64,000 bases of DNA from Gammaproteobacteria bacterium. GTDB taxonomy: Bacteria > Pseudomonadota > Gammaproteobacteria > Steroidobacterales > XN24. The stretch lies in assembly GCA_029287575.1 (NCBI GenBank), contig JARFQW010000152.1, positions 1-64,000 of the forward strand. The letters are read 5' to 3'. Below are positions 8,778-20,789 of the stretch, piece by piece (position 1 is the stretch's first letter; each line of letters starts with the position of its first letter). The notes beneath the pieces were generated by a model. That model did not search any database. It saw nothing but the letters and a program-made list of their open reading frames with translations, and was not told the origin of the DNA. Made by a program: the position numbers and the translations under genes.

Positions 8778-9309
8778 GAACCCGGGATTGTAACCGCACG
8801 GTCTGGTCCATCAAATTCGCCAGCAGACCCACGGCCTCGACACTCGTCTCCCCCTGTGAGATCTCCACGGGGCCATCCGTCATGGCCATGTGGGTTTCGA
8901 TCTGCACGGTCAGATTGTCGGCCAGCATGCGGGTAACCGGTGCCTCTCCGGAGGACACGATCTCCACGCCGCCATCGAGCCAGACTTCTCCCAGATCCGC
9001 GGAGACCTCCCCGTGAGGGGCAGTCAGCACCCAGTCGATGCCGGTTCGCGGGTCGTACTCGATCCGGATCTCCTCCAGCGTCGCCGGCTGGTCTTCGCCC
9101 TGCTGCTCGAGCCGGGTGGCGTTGAGGTGATAGACAGGCTGGCCGTCCTCGCCCAGCGCGACGATGTCGGCATCGAGCATGTAAAAGCCGGGCACGGCGG
9201 TGAGCTCCGGCTCCGGGGCCACTGCGCTGTCCTCCAGCCAGGATTTCAGCCAGACGGCCCCGCCGGCGCCGACGGCCAGAAGAACGAACAGGACGCGGGT
9301 ACTGGTCAC
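8758..9309 (-). CDS. lptC: LPS export bitopic protein LptC
   Basis: Single-pass inner-membrane protein with a periplasmic OstA-like fold that receives LPS from LptBFG and passes it to LptA. 183 aa; one membrane helix at about residues 4-22, followed by GFYMLDADIVALGEDG, a family-typical beta entry segment. GTG start inside the kdsC stop overlap (four bases). Position between kdsC and lptA confirms identity despite low sequence conservation in this family. Confidence 0.92.
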   Translation of the reverse strand: MTSTRVLFVLLAVGAGGAVWLKSWLEDSAVAPEPELTAVPGFYMLDADIVALGEDGQPVYHLNATRLEQQGEDQPATLEEIRIEYDPRTGIDWVLTAPHGEVSADLGEVWLDGGVEIVSSGEAPVTRMLADNLTVQIETHMAMTDGPVEISQGETSVEAVGLLANLMDQTVRLQSRVHGQYSP

Positions 9310-9809
9310 GAACTGCCGCTGGTGCGCGCGCTGATCAGCATGTCGCAGAACTCACGCACCGCGCCGTGACCTCCCGGGCGCGTGGTCGTCCAGGCGGCAT
9401 GGGGCAGCAGATCCGGATGGGCATCGCTCACCGCCGCCGGCAGCCCGATCTCGCGCATCACCTCCAGGTCAGGCAGGTCATCGCCCAGATAGGCAACGTC
9501 CGCGGCATCGATACCGAGCCGGCCCAGGAGGTCTTGAAACACCGCGCGCTTGTCGCGAATGCCCTGGAAGACATGTTCGACGCCGAGTTCCGCCATGCGC
9601 CGGTCAACGGCCGGCGAATTGCGTCCCGAAATGATCGCCACCTCGATACCGGCCTTCAGCAGCAGTTTGACGCCATGGCCGTCCTTGACGTTGAACGTCT
9701 TGGTTTCGGTGCCGCCGTCCGAGAGATAGAGCAGGCCATCGGTGAACACACCGTCCACGTCGAAAATGGCCAGCCGAACGGAAGCCGCATGCGCTGGGGG
9801 GGCGGGCAC
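9306..9809 (-). CDS. kdsC: 3-deoxy-D-manno-octulosonate 8-phosphate phosphatase
   Basis: HAD-family phosphatase that converts KDO-8-phosphate to KDO for the LPS inner core. 167 aa. The nucleophile motif DVDGVFTDG is at 17-25; ISGR and GDDLPD supply the other HAD motifs. GTG start directly after the kdsD stop (TAA-GTG). The nearest ATG is out of frame, supporting GTG. Overlaps lptC by four bases. Confidence 0.95.
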   Translation of the reverse strand: MPAPPAHAASVRLAIFDVDGVFTDGLLYLSDGGTETKTFNVKDGHGVKLLLKAGIEVAIISGRNSPAVDRRMAELGVEHVFQGIRDKRAVFQDLLGRLGIDAADVAYLGDDLPDLEVMREIGLPAAVSDAHPDLLPHAAWTTTRPGGHGAVREFCDMLISARTSGSS

Positions 9810-10811
9810 TTACATGACCCCGGCGTGCAGCAGATCGTGGATGTTGAAGGCGCCGATCAGGCGCTTGGCATCGTCGGTGACCAGCAGGGCGGTAATGGCA
9901 TGCGTCTCCATCATGCGGACTGCCTCGGCGGCCAGCATCTCCGGGACCGCGGTCTTGCCGTTGACCGTCATGATGTCGCCGATGCGGGTCTTGCGGAAGT
10001 CGGCGTCCGCGTCCAGCGCGCGCCGCAGATCACCGTCGGTGAAGACGCCCTGGAGGATCTCCTGTTCGTCGACGATCGCCGTCATGCCCAGCCCCGTTCG
10101 GGTCATCTCGAGCATGGCCGCGTCGAGGGTTGCATCCGGGCCCACCTTGGGCACTCTGTCGCCGGTCCGCATGATGTCCTCGACCCGAAGCAGGAGACGC
10201 CGGCCCAGGCTCCCGCCGGGGTGGGAAAGGGCGAAGTCCTCCTCGGTAAACCCCCGCGATTCCAGGAGCACCACGGCGAGCGCGTCGCCCATCGCCAGCG
10301 TCGCGGTCGTGCTTGCGGTGGGCGCCAGATTCAGCGGACAGGCCTCCTTGCCGACGGTGACATCCAGGTTGGCGTCCGCGGCCCGGGCCAGGGTCGATTC
10401 GGGCCGCCCGGTCATGGTGATCAGCGGTACGGCCAGCCGCTTGATCAGCGGGAGGATGGTGATGATCTCCGGCGTTTCCCCGGAGTTGGAGACCGCCAGA
10501 ACCGCGTCTTCGGGGGTGATCATGCCGAGATCCCCGTGGCTCGCTTCGCCGGGGTGGACGAAGAACGCCGGGGTCCCGGTGCTGGCCAGCGTCGCGGCGA
10601 TCTTTCCGGCCACATGGCCGGACTTGCCCATGCCGGTCACCACGACCCGGCCGGCGCACTGCAGGCAGATATCCCGCGCCCTGTGAAACTCCGGGCCGAT
10701 GCGGTCCTTGAGGTCCGCGACCGCCGTGCTCTCGATATCCAGCACGTCGCGGGCGAGCTGCTCTACGCCTTCGGTGGTCAGGCGGAGGTCCTTGGATGTT
10801 ATTGCGTTCAC
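9810..10811 (-). CDS. kdsD: D-arabinose 5-phosphate isomerase
   Basis: Converts ribulose-5-phosphate to arabinose-5-phosphate, the first committed precursor of KDO. 333 aa: SIS sugar-isomerase domain (about 35-195, with VTGMGKSGHVAGK and SNSGETPE) followed by two CBS domains (about 210-330). GTG start in a GTGA overlap with the antiporter gene upstream. Directly upstream of kdsC, giving consecutive KDO steps. Confidence 0.96.
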   Translation of the reverse strand: MNAITSKDLRLTTEGVEQLARDVLDIESTAVADLKDRIGPEFHRARDICLQCAGRVVVTGMGKSGHVAGKIAATLASTGTPAFFVHPGEASHGDLGMITPEDAVLAVSNSGETPEIITILPLIKRLAVPLITMTGRPESTLARAADANLDVTVGKEACPLNLAPTASTTATLAMGDALAVVLLESRGFTEEDFALSHPGGSLGRRLLLRVEDIMRTGDRVPKVGPDATLDAAMLEMTRTGLGMTAIVDEQEILQGVFTDGDLRRALDADADFRKTRIGDIMTVNGKTAVPEMLAAEAVRMMETHAITALLVTDDAKRLIGAFNIHDLLHAGVM

Positions 10812-11767
10812 CGGTTCAGGATATGGAAGTGATAGGCCAGAAAGACGGCGAGAAGGATAAACCCTTCAGCACGGGCAATTCGCGCGTCCTCCGCGAAATT
10901 GTAGGTCATGGCGAACAGCACGAGGGTCAGGGCGATCATGACCGGCAGATGCAGGGTCAGCAGATCGGAGCCGAACCCGGCCGGTCCGATCACGCCCGCC
11001 ACGCCGACGACCGCAAGGCTGTTGAACATGTTGGAACCGATCACGTTGCCCACGACGATGCCGTGTTCCCGCTTCAGGGCGCTGACGATCGATACCGCAA
11101 GCTCGGGAATGCTGGTGCCCACGGCGACCACCGTCAGACCGATCACGAGGTCCGAGACGCCCAGGGCGATCGCAAGATTGTGGGCGGCCCACACGAGCAT
11201 GTGCGACCCCAGCAGCATGACCCCGAGACCCACCGACAGCCAGCCGAGCGCTACGGCCAGCGGCATATCGGTCGGGATCTCGGCGGCGATTTCCGCCTGA
11301 ATCGGGTCGCCGGCGGCCGAGCGCATGCCCAGGGTGACGATCCAGTACATCAGCAGCACCAGGGCGCCGAGCATGATAAGGCCATCGATCCGGCTGAGCT
11401 GATTGTCCAGAAACAGCATGATCACCAGGAGCGTCACGGCCAGCAGCGCCGGCATTTCCCGGCGCAGGATGGTTGATCGCACCACGATGGGGGTAATCGC
11501 CGCCGCCGTGCCCAGGACCAGGGCAATGTTGGCGATATTCGAGCCCACCGCGTTGCCCACCGCGAGGTCTGTCTCGCCGTCCAGCGACGCCATGATGGAG
11601 ACCAGGATCTCCGGCGCCGACGTGGCCAGGGCGACGATGGTCAGTCCGATCAGCAGCGGCGGCACCCCCAGGGCGCGAGCCGTGCCGCTGGCGCCGACCA
11701 CGAAGCGGTCGGCTCCCCAGACGAGGAGCACGAAACCGGCCAGACTCGCCGTGATGTAGATGAGCAT
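10808..11767 (-). CDS. yrbG: calcium/sodium antiporter, CaCA family
   Basis: Inner-membrane cation exchanger of the YrbG type. About 319 aa with ten predicted hydrophobic segments. The two inverted alpha-repeats contain GNAVGSNIANIALVLG and GNVIGSNMFNSLAVVG, the ion-binding signatures. I place the start at ATG 11767 because related proteins begin immediately with the first membrane helix. An in-frame ATG 42 bases upstream adds a polar segment unlike the family, and neither start has a strong ribosome site. First gene of the block; divergent from ibaG. Confidence 0.92.
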   Translation of the reverse strand: MLIYITASLAGFVLLVWGADRFVVGASGTARALGVPPLLIGLTIVALATSAPEILVSIMASLDGETDLAVGNAVGSNIANIALVLGTAAAITPIVVRSTILRREMPALLAVTLLVIMLFLDNQLSRIDGLIMLGALVLLMYWIVTLGMRSAAGDPIQAEIAAEIPTDMPLAVALGWLSVGLGVMLLGSHMLVWAAHNLAIALGVSDLVIGLTVVAVGTSIPELAVSIVSALKREHGIVVGNVIGSNMFNSLAVVGVAGVIGPAGFGSDLLTLHLPVMIALTLVLFAMTYNFAEDARIARAEGFILLAVFLAYHFHILNR

Positions 11768-11941
11768 TCTGGAATCTTGCTTGTGTGTGCCCGCACAGAG
11801 AGTCGGCATGATACACGCGCCTTCGGCGGACCTGGGAGCATGCATTCCCGCCGGGTGCGGGTTCATTTAGACTGGCGGGCCTTCCCGCCCCCGGCCGCCT
11901 GCCTGGAGCGGATCAGCGTGTTTCGGAAACCGGACGAATTG
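11768..11941. other. divergent intergenic region yrbG / ibaG
   Basis: Separates the yrbG-kdsDC-lpt block from ibaG-murA and must carry promoters for both. In E. coli the mla operon lies at this position; no trace of it is visible in these 174 bases. No clear consensus promoter found by eye. Confidence 0.5.
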
Positions 11942-13445
<1,504 letters not shown>

Positions 13446-13452
13446 CGGCGAT

Positions 13453-14517
13453 CTAGCCCGGGGGCACCGGCCGTTCCGCGACCATCGTTGCGACCCGGAA
13501 CGGTTCTCCGCCACGTACACCGGACAGAACCACCTCCGTACCCGGCCGCAGGCTCGCGATGCGTTTCAGGGCATCCTGCCAGACGATCACGGGCTCGCTG
13601 TTGACGTGGGTGATGACGTCGTTGGGCCGCAGGCCCGCGCCGTCGGCCGGACTGCCCGGCTGTACGCTGACCACCAGGATGCCGAACTCTTCGTTGAGCC
13701 CGAGCTGGGCGGCCTGGGCCGGGGTGAGCGTGGTCGTGCCGACACCCAGCCATCCCCGTATGACCCGCCCGTAGCGAATGAGGTCGGCCATCACGCCGCG
13801 AACGAGATTGACCGGAATCGCGAAGCCGATTCCCTCGGAGTCGTAGCGGCGGGAAAAAAAAGCGGTGTTGATGCCCACCAGTTCGCCCTGGGCATTGACC
13901 AGGGCACCGCCGGAGTTGCCGAGATTGATGGCGGCATCAGTCTGGATAAAGCTCTCGAACTGGGACAAACCCAGCCGTCCCCGGCCGATGCCGCTGACGA
14001 TTCCCTGGGTCACGGTCTGGCCGATGCTGAACGGATTGCCGATGGCAAGGACCACATCGCCGACCCGCAGGATGTCCGAGCGCCCGAGGTTAAGCCTGGG
14101 CAGATCGGGCAGGTCGATTTTCAGGAGCGCCAGGTCCGTTTCCTGGTCGGTGCCCACGAGAGCCGCCGGGGCGGACCGGCCGTCGGGCAGCACGACCCGC
14201 ACGTCCCGTTTGCCTTCGATCACGTGATGATTGGTCATCACGTAGCCCTCGGCGCTCATAACGACCCCGGACCCCAGGGCGGCGGACTGCCCGGCCGGCT
14301 GCCCCGTTGCGGCCTGTCCCACCAGGGTGACCACGGCCGGCGCGGTGACGTTGACCGCCGATGCGTAGGTGGAAACGCCGGTGCCCGGCCGGGACAACCG
14401 GGCGGGATGTCCCTCCGGAAGCAGCCCGGGAACCAGGTAGACCAGCAGGAATGCCGCGGCGAGACCGACGGTCGCCGACTTCAGCACAAAGGCCGCAATG
14501 CTTCGGAACTGATCCAA
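13453..14517 (-). CDS. degS: DegS/AlgW-type membrane-anchored serine protease
   Basis: S1C (HtrA) protease with an N-terminal membrane anchor (residues 10-33) and one C-terminal PDZ domain (about 255-345). That layout is DegS/AlgW, the stress-sensing protease that cleaves the RseA/MucA anti-sigma factor. Triad His98 (TNHHVI), Asp128 (TDLALL), Ser202 (GNSGGAL) is complete. 354 aa. The start appears to be TTG with a weak ribosome site. It is divergent from petABC, a placement shared with several gammaproteobacteria. Confidence 0.93.
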   Translation of the reverse strand: MDQFRSIAAFVLKSATVGLAAAFLLVYLVPGLLPEGHPARLSRPGTGVSTYASAVNVTAPAVVTLVGQAATGQPAGQSAALGSGVVMSAEGYVMTNHHVIEGKRDVRVVLPDGRSAPAALVGTDQETDLALLKIDLPDLPRLNLGRSDILRVGDVVLAIGNPFSIGQTVTQGIVSGIGRGRLGLSQFESFIQTDAAINLGNSGGALVNAQGELVGINTAFFSRRYDSEGIGFAIPVNLVRGVMADLIRYGRVIRGWLGVGTTTLTPAQAAQLGLNEEFGILVVSVQPGSPADGAGLRPNDVITHVNSEPVIVWQDALKRIASLRPGTEVVLSGVRGGEPFRVATMVAERPVPPG

Positions 14518-14585
14518 GCGAAAATCCAGGTCACGGGCAAGCTGCTGATTATGGACACCTATTCGGTCTCAAGCCAAGCGGCGTG

Positions 14586-14615
14586 TAGGCATTGCAGCAA
14601 GCGCCCATGTATACT
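14586..14615 (+). promoter_or_regulatory. candidate sigma-70 promoter for petABC
   Basis: TAGGCA and TATACT separated by 18 bases, 85 bases upstream of petA in the degS/petA divergent gap. The -10 differs from consensus at one position. Confidence 0.45.
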
Positions 14616-14700
14616 CTGCGGGCTAATTATCCTGACGACAAGCCAGTGCGGCGGCGGGGCCGGCGCTTCCTGGTCGCGTCAAAATTCTGGAGACTTCTGG

Positions 14701-15297
14701 ATGAGTGAAGACGTTGATCGCAGCCGACGTCATTTTCTCGGCGTGGCGACGGGTGTGGCCGGTGCGGCCGGTGCGGCATTCGCCGTTTATCCTTTCCTGG
14801 CATCCTGGAAACCCAGCGCGCGGGCCCAGGCACTCGGCGCGCCGGTGGAAGTGGACATCAGCCGCCTCGAGCCGGGCGAGCTGGTCAAGGTGGAATGGCG
14901 CGGCAAGCCGGTCTGGGTCCTGAACCGCACGGAGGACATGATGGGGTACGCCGAGAAGGCCCGGGCGGAAGATCTTCTGCGCGACCCTGACTCCGAAGCC
15001 CCCCAGCAACCCGAATACGCTGCTAACGAGACCCGCTCCATCAGGCCGGACATTCTGGTCGTGGTCGGTAGCTGTACCCATCTGGGCTGCTCGCCCACCG
15101 AGCGTTTCGAAGTGGCCCCCGCTGATCTGGGTCCCGACTGGTTCGGCGGCTTTTTCTGTCCCTGCCACGGTTCGAAGTTCGATCTGGCCGGACGGGTCTA
15201 CAAGGGCGTGCCGGCGCCGCTGAATCTGGCGGTTCCGCCCCATCGCTACGTCAACGACGACGTGATCTTGATCGGCGCTGATTCCGGAGTTGCCTGA
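14701..15297 (+). CDS. petA: cytochrome bc1 Rieske iron-sulfur subunit
   Basis: Rieske [2Fe-2S] protein of the ubiquinol-cytochrome c reductase, taking the first electron from quinol. 198 aa. Twin-arginine motif SRRHFLG and a membrane helix (about 12-32) target it to the inner membrane with the cluster domain in the periplasm. Cluster ligands lie in CTHLGC and CPCHGS. ATG chosen because it gives the Tat signal at the N-terminus; a much longer in-frame extension has no support. Its TGA overlaps the petB ATG by one base. Confidence 0.97.
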   Translation: MSEDVDRSRRHFLGVATGVAGAAGAAFAVYPFLASWKPSARAQALGAPVEVDISRLEPGELVKVEWRGKPVWVLNRTEDMMGYAEKARAEDLLRDPDSEAPQQPEYAANETRSIRPDILVVVGSCTHLGCSPTERFEVAPADLGPDWFGGFFCPCHGSKFDLAGRVYKGVPAPLNLAVPPHRYVNDDVILIGADSGVA

Positions 15298-16556
15298 TGA
15301 GCTCGACTGAAAACGAAATCGGCCGTCCCGGCGGCGTCGCCAACGGCCTCTGGGGATGGCTGAACAAGCGCTTTCCCGCCGAGTCCATTCTGAATGACCA
15401 CATCACCGACTACTACGCTTCGAAGTCGCTGAACTGGTGGTACGTGTTCGGCTCCATCGCCATGCTGGTGCTGGTCATTCAGCTGGTCACGGGCTTGTTC
15501 CTGACCATGAGCTACAAGCCGTCCTCCGCCGAGGCCTTCGCGTCGGTCGAGTACATCATGCGCGATGTGGAGTGGGGCTGGCTGATCCGCTATCTGCACT
15601 CCACCGGCGCCTCGCTGTTTTTCGTCGTCGTTTACCTGCACATGTTCCGCGGGCTGCTCTACGGGTCCTACAAGAAGCCGAGGGAACTGGTGTGGATCTT
15701 CGGCATGCTGATCTACATGGCTCTGGCGGCGGAAGCCTTCTTCGGCTATCTGCTGCCCTGGGGCCAGATGTCCTACTGGGGCGCGCAGGTCATTGTCTCG
15801 CTGTTCGGAGCGATTCCGTTCCTCGGCGAGTCTCTGGTGGAGTGGATCCGGGGAGATTTCTTCATCTCGGACATCACGCTGAACCGGTTCTTTGCCCTGC
15901 ACGTGATTGCCCTGCCGCTGGTGCTCATCATGCTCGTGGCGGCCCATATCCTCGCCCTTCACGAGGTGGGTTCCACCAGCCCGGACGGCATCGAAATCAA
16001 GGAGAGAAAAGGCCCGGACGGCAAGCCGGTGGACGGCATTGCGTTCCATCCCTACCACACCGCGAAGGATCTTGTGGCCTGGACGGCGTTCTTCTTCGTG
16101 TTTCTCGCGATCGTGTTTTTTGCCCCGGAGATGGGCGGGTATTTCCTGGAGCATGCCAACTTCGAGCGCGCCGATCCGCTGAAGACTCCCGAGCACATTG
16201 CGCCGGTTTGGTACTTCACGCCGTTTTACGCCATTCTCCGCGCCGTGCCTGACAAGCTGATGGGCGTCATCATGATGGGCGCGGCGATGGTGTTCCTGTT
16301 TTTCCTGCCCTGGCTGGATCGGAGCCCGGTCAAGTCGATCCGCCTGCGGGGCTGGATGTTCAAGCTGGCGCTTACGCTGTTTGTCATCAGCTTCATCGCG
16401 CTGGGCTACCTGGGAACCCAGCCGGCGACGACTGTATACACGTGGTTTGCCCGCCTGTTCACGGCGATCTACTTCCTGTTTTTCATTCTCATGCCCTGGT
16501 ATACGAAGATGGATCCGGTGAAGCCGATTCCGGAAAGGGTGGCCTATCATGGATAA
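15297..16556 (+). CDS. petB: cytochrome b subunit of bc1 complex
   Basis: Di-haem quinol-oxidising membrane subunit, 419 aa, eight predicted membrane helices. Haem-binding histidines lie in the second helix (LHSTGASLFFVVVYLHMFRG) and the fourth (RFFALHVIALPLVL..AAHILALHE). The Qo-site motif reads PVWY (residues 303-306) instead of the mitochondrial/alphaproteobacterial PEWY. Overlaps petC by eight bases, so the three subunits are one coupled operon. Confidence 0.97.
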   Translation: MSSTENEIGRPGGVANGLWGWLNKRFPAESILNDHITDYYASKSLNWWYVFGSIAMLVLVIQLVTGLFLTMSYKPSSAEAFASVEYIMRDVEWGWLIRYLHSTGASLFFVVVYLHMFRGLLYGSYKKPRELVWIFGMLIYMALAAEAFFGYLLPWGQMSYWGAQVIVSLFGAIPFLGESLVEWIRGDFFISDITLNRFFALHVIALPLVLIMLVAAHILALHEVGSTSPDGIEIKERKGPDGKPVDGIAFHPYHTAKDLVAWTAFFFVFLAIVFFAPEMGGYFLEHANFERADPLKTPEHIAPVWYFTPFYAILRAVPDKLMGVIMMGAAMVFLFFLPWLDRSPVKSIRLRGWMFKLALTLFVISFIALGYLGTQPATTVYTWFARLFTAIYFLFFILMPWYTKMDPVKPIPERVAYHG

Positions 16557-17292
16557 GCGCCTGCTGCTGATGATGCTGCTGGCCGTGGTGCCGGCCAGCG
16601 GGTTTGCCGCGGGGGGCGGAGCGCCCCTGGACTCTGCCAACGTCAACGTGGCCGACACCGCAGCGCTGCAGCGTGGCGCGGCTTACTACGTCAACAATTG
16701 CCTGGGCTGCCATTCTCTCGAGTATGTCCGTTATAACCGGCTGGCCGATGATCTCGGCCTCACCGAGGACCAGGTCACCGAGAATCTCATGTACACGGGT
16801 GAGCGGATCCACGACACGATGACCGTGGCGATGCCGGCGGACGATTCTTCGGTCTGGTTCGGACGGACTCCGCCGGACCTTTCGCTGGTGGCGCGATCCC
16901 GGGGCGAGGACTGGATCTATACGTTTCTGAAGTCGTTCTACGTCGATCCCTCCAAGCCCACCGGCGCAAACAACACGGTGCTCGTCGGCGCGAGCATGCC
17001 TCATGTGCTCTGGGAGCAGCAGGGTCTGCAGCGGGCGATCTTCCACGAGGAAATTGACGAGGCCGGAAACCCGCACACGGAGTTCGAGGGGTTCGAACTG
17101 GTGTCCGCGGGCTCGATGAGCCCGGAGGCCTTCGATCGGATGATCCGGGACATCGTGACGTTTCTGTCCTACGCGGGTGAGCCGATGCAGCTTGAGCGTC
17201 AGCGGCTGGGAGTCAAAGTGCTCCTGTTCCTGCTCGTGTTCTTCGTGCTCGCCTTCCTGCTGAAGAAAGAAATCTGGAAGGACGTCAAGTAG
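16549..17292 (+). CDS. petC: cytochrome c1 subunit of bc1 complex
   Basis: c-type cytochrome that accepts electrons from the Rieske protein and passes them to soluble cytochrome c. 247 aa with an N-terminal signal peptide (1-21, ending SGFAA). Haem is attached at CLGCH; the axial methionine is probably in GASMPHVLWE. A C-terminal membrane helix (about 222-241) anchors it. Last gene of petABC, followed after 107 bases by sspA, the usual gammaproteobacterial order. Confidence 0.97.
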   Translation: MDKRLLLMMLLAVVPASGFAAGGGAPLDSANVNVADTAALQRGAAYYVNNCLGCHSLEYVRYNRLADDLGLTEDQVTENLMYTGERIHDTMTVAMPADDSSVWFGRTPPDLSLVARSRGEDWIYTFLKSFYVDPSKPTGANNTVLVGASMPHVLWEQQGLQRAIFHEEIDEAGNPHTEFEGFELVSAGSMSPEAFDRMIRDIVTFLSYAGEPMQLERQRLGVKVLLFLLVFFVLAFLLKKEIWKDVK

Positions 17293-17293
17293 G

Positions 17294-17327
17294 GCGGTCC
17301 GGAAAAACAAGCGTGGTGGCGGACCGC
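17294..17327 (+). other. inverted repeat after petC
   Basis: GCGGTCCG pairs perfectly with CGGACCGC across an 18-base loop just after the petC stop. No T-run follows, so it is not a standard intrinsic terminator. It could protect the pet mRNA 3' end or attenuate readthrough into sspAB. Confidence 0.35.
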
Positions 17328-17399
17328 TCCCCGGGCACGGGACCGGCTTCGCCACATCCGCCGTAAAGGCGAGTTGAAAGTATCAGGCGGTCCAGCGAT

Positions 17400-17999
17400 A
17401 TGACCTTATTTTCGAATCCGACCGATCCTCACAGTCACCGGACGCGCCTCGTGCTGGCGGAGAAGGGAATCAATGTGGACGTCATCGACGTGCACGGCGC
17501 GGATCTCCCCGAGGACCTCATGGACCTCAACCCGTACAACACGGTGCCCACTCTCGTGGACCGGGATCTTGTGCTTTATGACTCGAGGGTGATCATGGAG
17601 TACCTGGACGAGCGGTTCCCCCACCCGCCGCTCATGCCGGTGGATCCGGTGACGCGGGCCCAGTTCCGCCTGGCTCTCTACCGGATCGAAAAAGACTGGT
17701 ATGGCACTGCCGAGGAAATCGCATCCGGGGAGAAGCGCGCCGCCAACAAGGCCCGGAAGATTCTTCGCGAAAGCATTCTTTCTAGCGCCGAACTGTTTGC
17801 GGCGAAGCCGTTTTTCCTGAGTGACGAATTTTCGCTGGTGGACTGCAGCATTGCGCCCATCCTATGGCGTCTCCCGCATTTCGATGTGGATCTGCCACCG
17901 GCCCAGGGAAAACCGGTCATCGAGTACGCCCACCGGGTTTTCTCGCGACCCTCCTTTCAGGCGAGTCTCACCGAACTCGAACAGGAGATGCGGGCCTGA
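17400..17999 (+). CDS. sspA: stringent starvation protein A
   Basis: Glutathione-S-transferase-fold protein that binds RNA polymerase and modulates transcription in starvation and virulence. 199 aa: thioredoxin-like N-domain (1-80) and helical C-domain (90-195). The NPYNTVPTLVDRDLVLYDSRVIMEYLDERFP segment is strongly family-specific, including the Pro-His-Pro-like surface PHPPLMP. No GST catalytic Ser/Tyr is expected in SspA. Eighteen bases precede the sspB start. Confidence 0.95.
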   Translation: MTLFSNPTDPHSHRTRLVLAEKGINVDVIDVHGADLPEDLMDLNPYNTVPTLVDRDLVLYDSRVIMEYLDERFPHPPLMPVDPVTRAQFRLALYRIEKDWYGTAEEIASGEKRAANKARKILRESILSSAELFAAKPFFLSDEFSLVDCSIAPILWRLPHFDVDLPPAQGKPVIEYAHRVFSRPSFQASLTELEQEMRA

Positions 18000-18018
18000 C
18001 GGTCCGCTCGATCCCCGC

Positions 18019-18412
18019 TTGAGCCCGGCGGCGGTACCGCGTCAGCCGTATCTGCTTCGTGCGATGTACGAGTGGATGTGCGATTCCGGCCACACGCCGC
18101 ATATTGTCGTGGACGCGGGTTTTCCCGAGGTCGAGGTGCCGGAGGACTATGTCCAGGACGGCCGGATCGTGCTCAATGTCGGGCCGTCCGCCGTGCGCGC
18201 GCTCGATCTCGGCAATGACTGGGTCAGCTTCGAGGCGCGCTTCTCCGGTAGTCCGATGATTGTGCGCGTTCCCCTGCCCTCGGTGCTCGGGATCTACGCC
18301 CGGGAGACGGGCGAGGGAATGATATTTACCGAAACCGGCGACCCGGAGCCGACTCCGGACGATTCCGGTGACAATGACGGCGGGGAGCGCAAGCGCTCGC
18401 ACCTGAAGGTCG

Positions 18413-18420
<8 letters not shown>
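18019..18420 (+). CDS. sspB: ClpXP specificity adaptor SspB
   Basis: Adaptor that delivers ssrA-tagged and other substrates to the ClpXP protease. 133 aa. The start is taken as TTG, placing QPYLLRAMYEW at the same distance from the N-terminus as in E. coli SspB (PYLLRAFYEW). The substrate-binding domain (about 5-105) is followed by an acidic linker and the C-terminal HLKVVK, equivalent to the LRVVK tail that docks on ClpX. Its 3' end overlaps the convergent oxidase gene by eight bases. Confidence 0.93.
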
Positions 18421-20420
<2,000 letters not shown>

Positions 20421-20789
20421 CTACCAGCTTCCGTCCGGCGCGAAGGCATCCTGTATCCAGGTAATGACATTGTTGTCCCCGCGCTCCTGAATTGCCACCA
20501 CATCGAATCGGGCGGGCCGGTCCGCAAGGTCTGCGTGACGAGCGAGATATCCGCCAGCGGCCCGGGCGAGTCTACGGCGCTTGGCGGCGGAGACGGATTC
20601 TTCAGCGGCAACCAGGCTGCCTTCGCGCCGGAGCCGCACCTCGACGAACACCAGGGTGTCCCCGTCCGTCATGACGAGGTCCAGTTCCCCCGTCCGCAGC
20701 GTGACGTTGCGGTCGACGAGGGTCAGTCCTCGCTGCCGCAGGAATCGTGCCGCATGGTCCTCCGCGCGATCGCCGACCGCCCGGCTCAC
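20421..20789 (-). CDS. yraN: UPF0102 protein YraN
   Basis: Small nuclease-fold protein of the YraN/UPF0102 family, function unresolved. 122 aa from a GTG start in a GTGA overlap with lpoA; a longer frame reading back into lpoA is not supported. The N-terminal GDRAEDHAARFL matches the family. GELDLVMTDGDTLVFVEVRLR is the PD-(D/E)xK-like core (Glu-Leu-Asp ... Glu-Val-Arg). It lies between lpoA and diaA as in E. coli and Pseudomonas. Confidence 0.92.
   Translation of the reverse strand: MSRAVGDRAEDHAARFLRQRGLTLVDRNVTLRTGELDLVMTDGDTLVFVEVRLRREGSLVAAEESVSAAKRRRLARAAGGYLARHADLADRPARFDVVAIQERGDNNVITWIQDAFAPDGSW

Noticed and set aside
13606-14700. Long N-terminal extension of petA through the degS antisense strand
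   Set aside because: The Tat signal SRRHFLG must be near the N-terminus; the extension is antisense to a complete protease gene.
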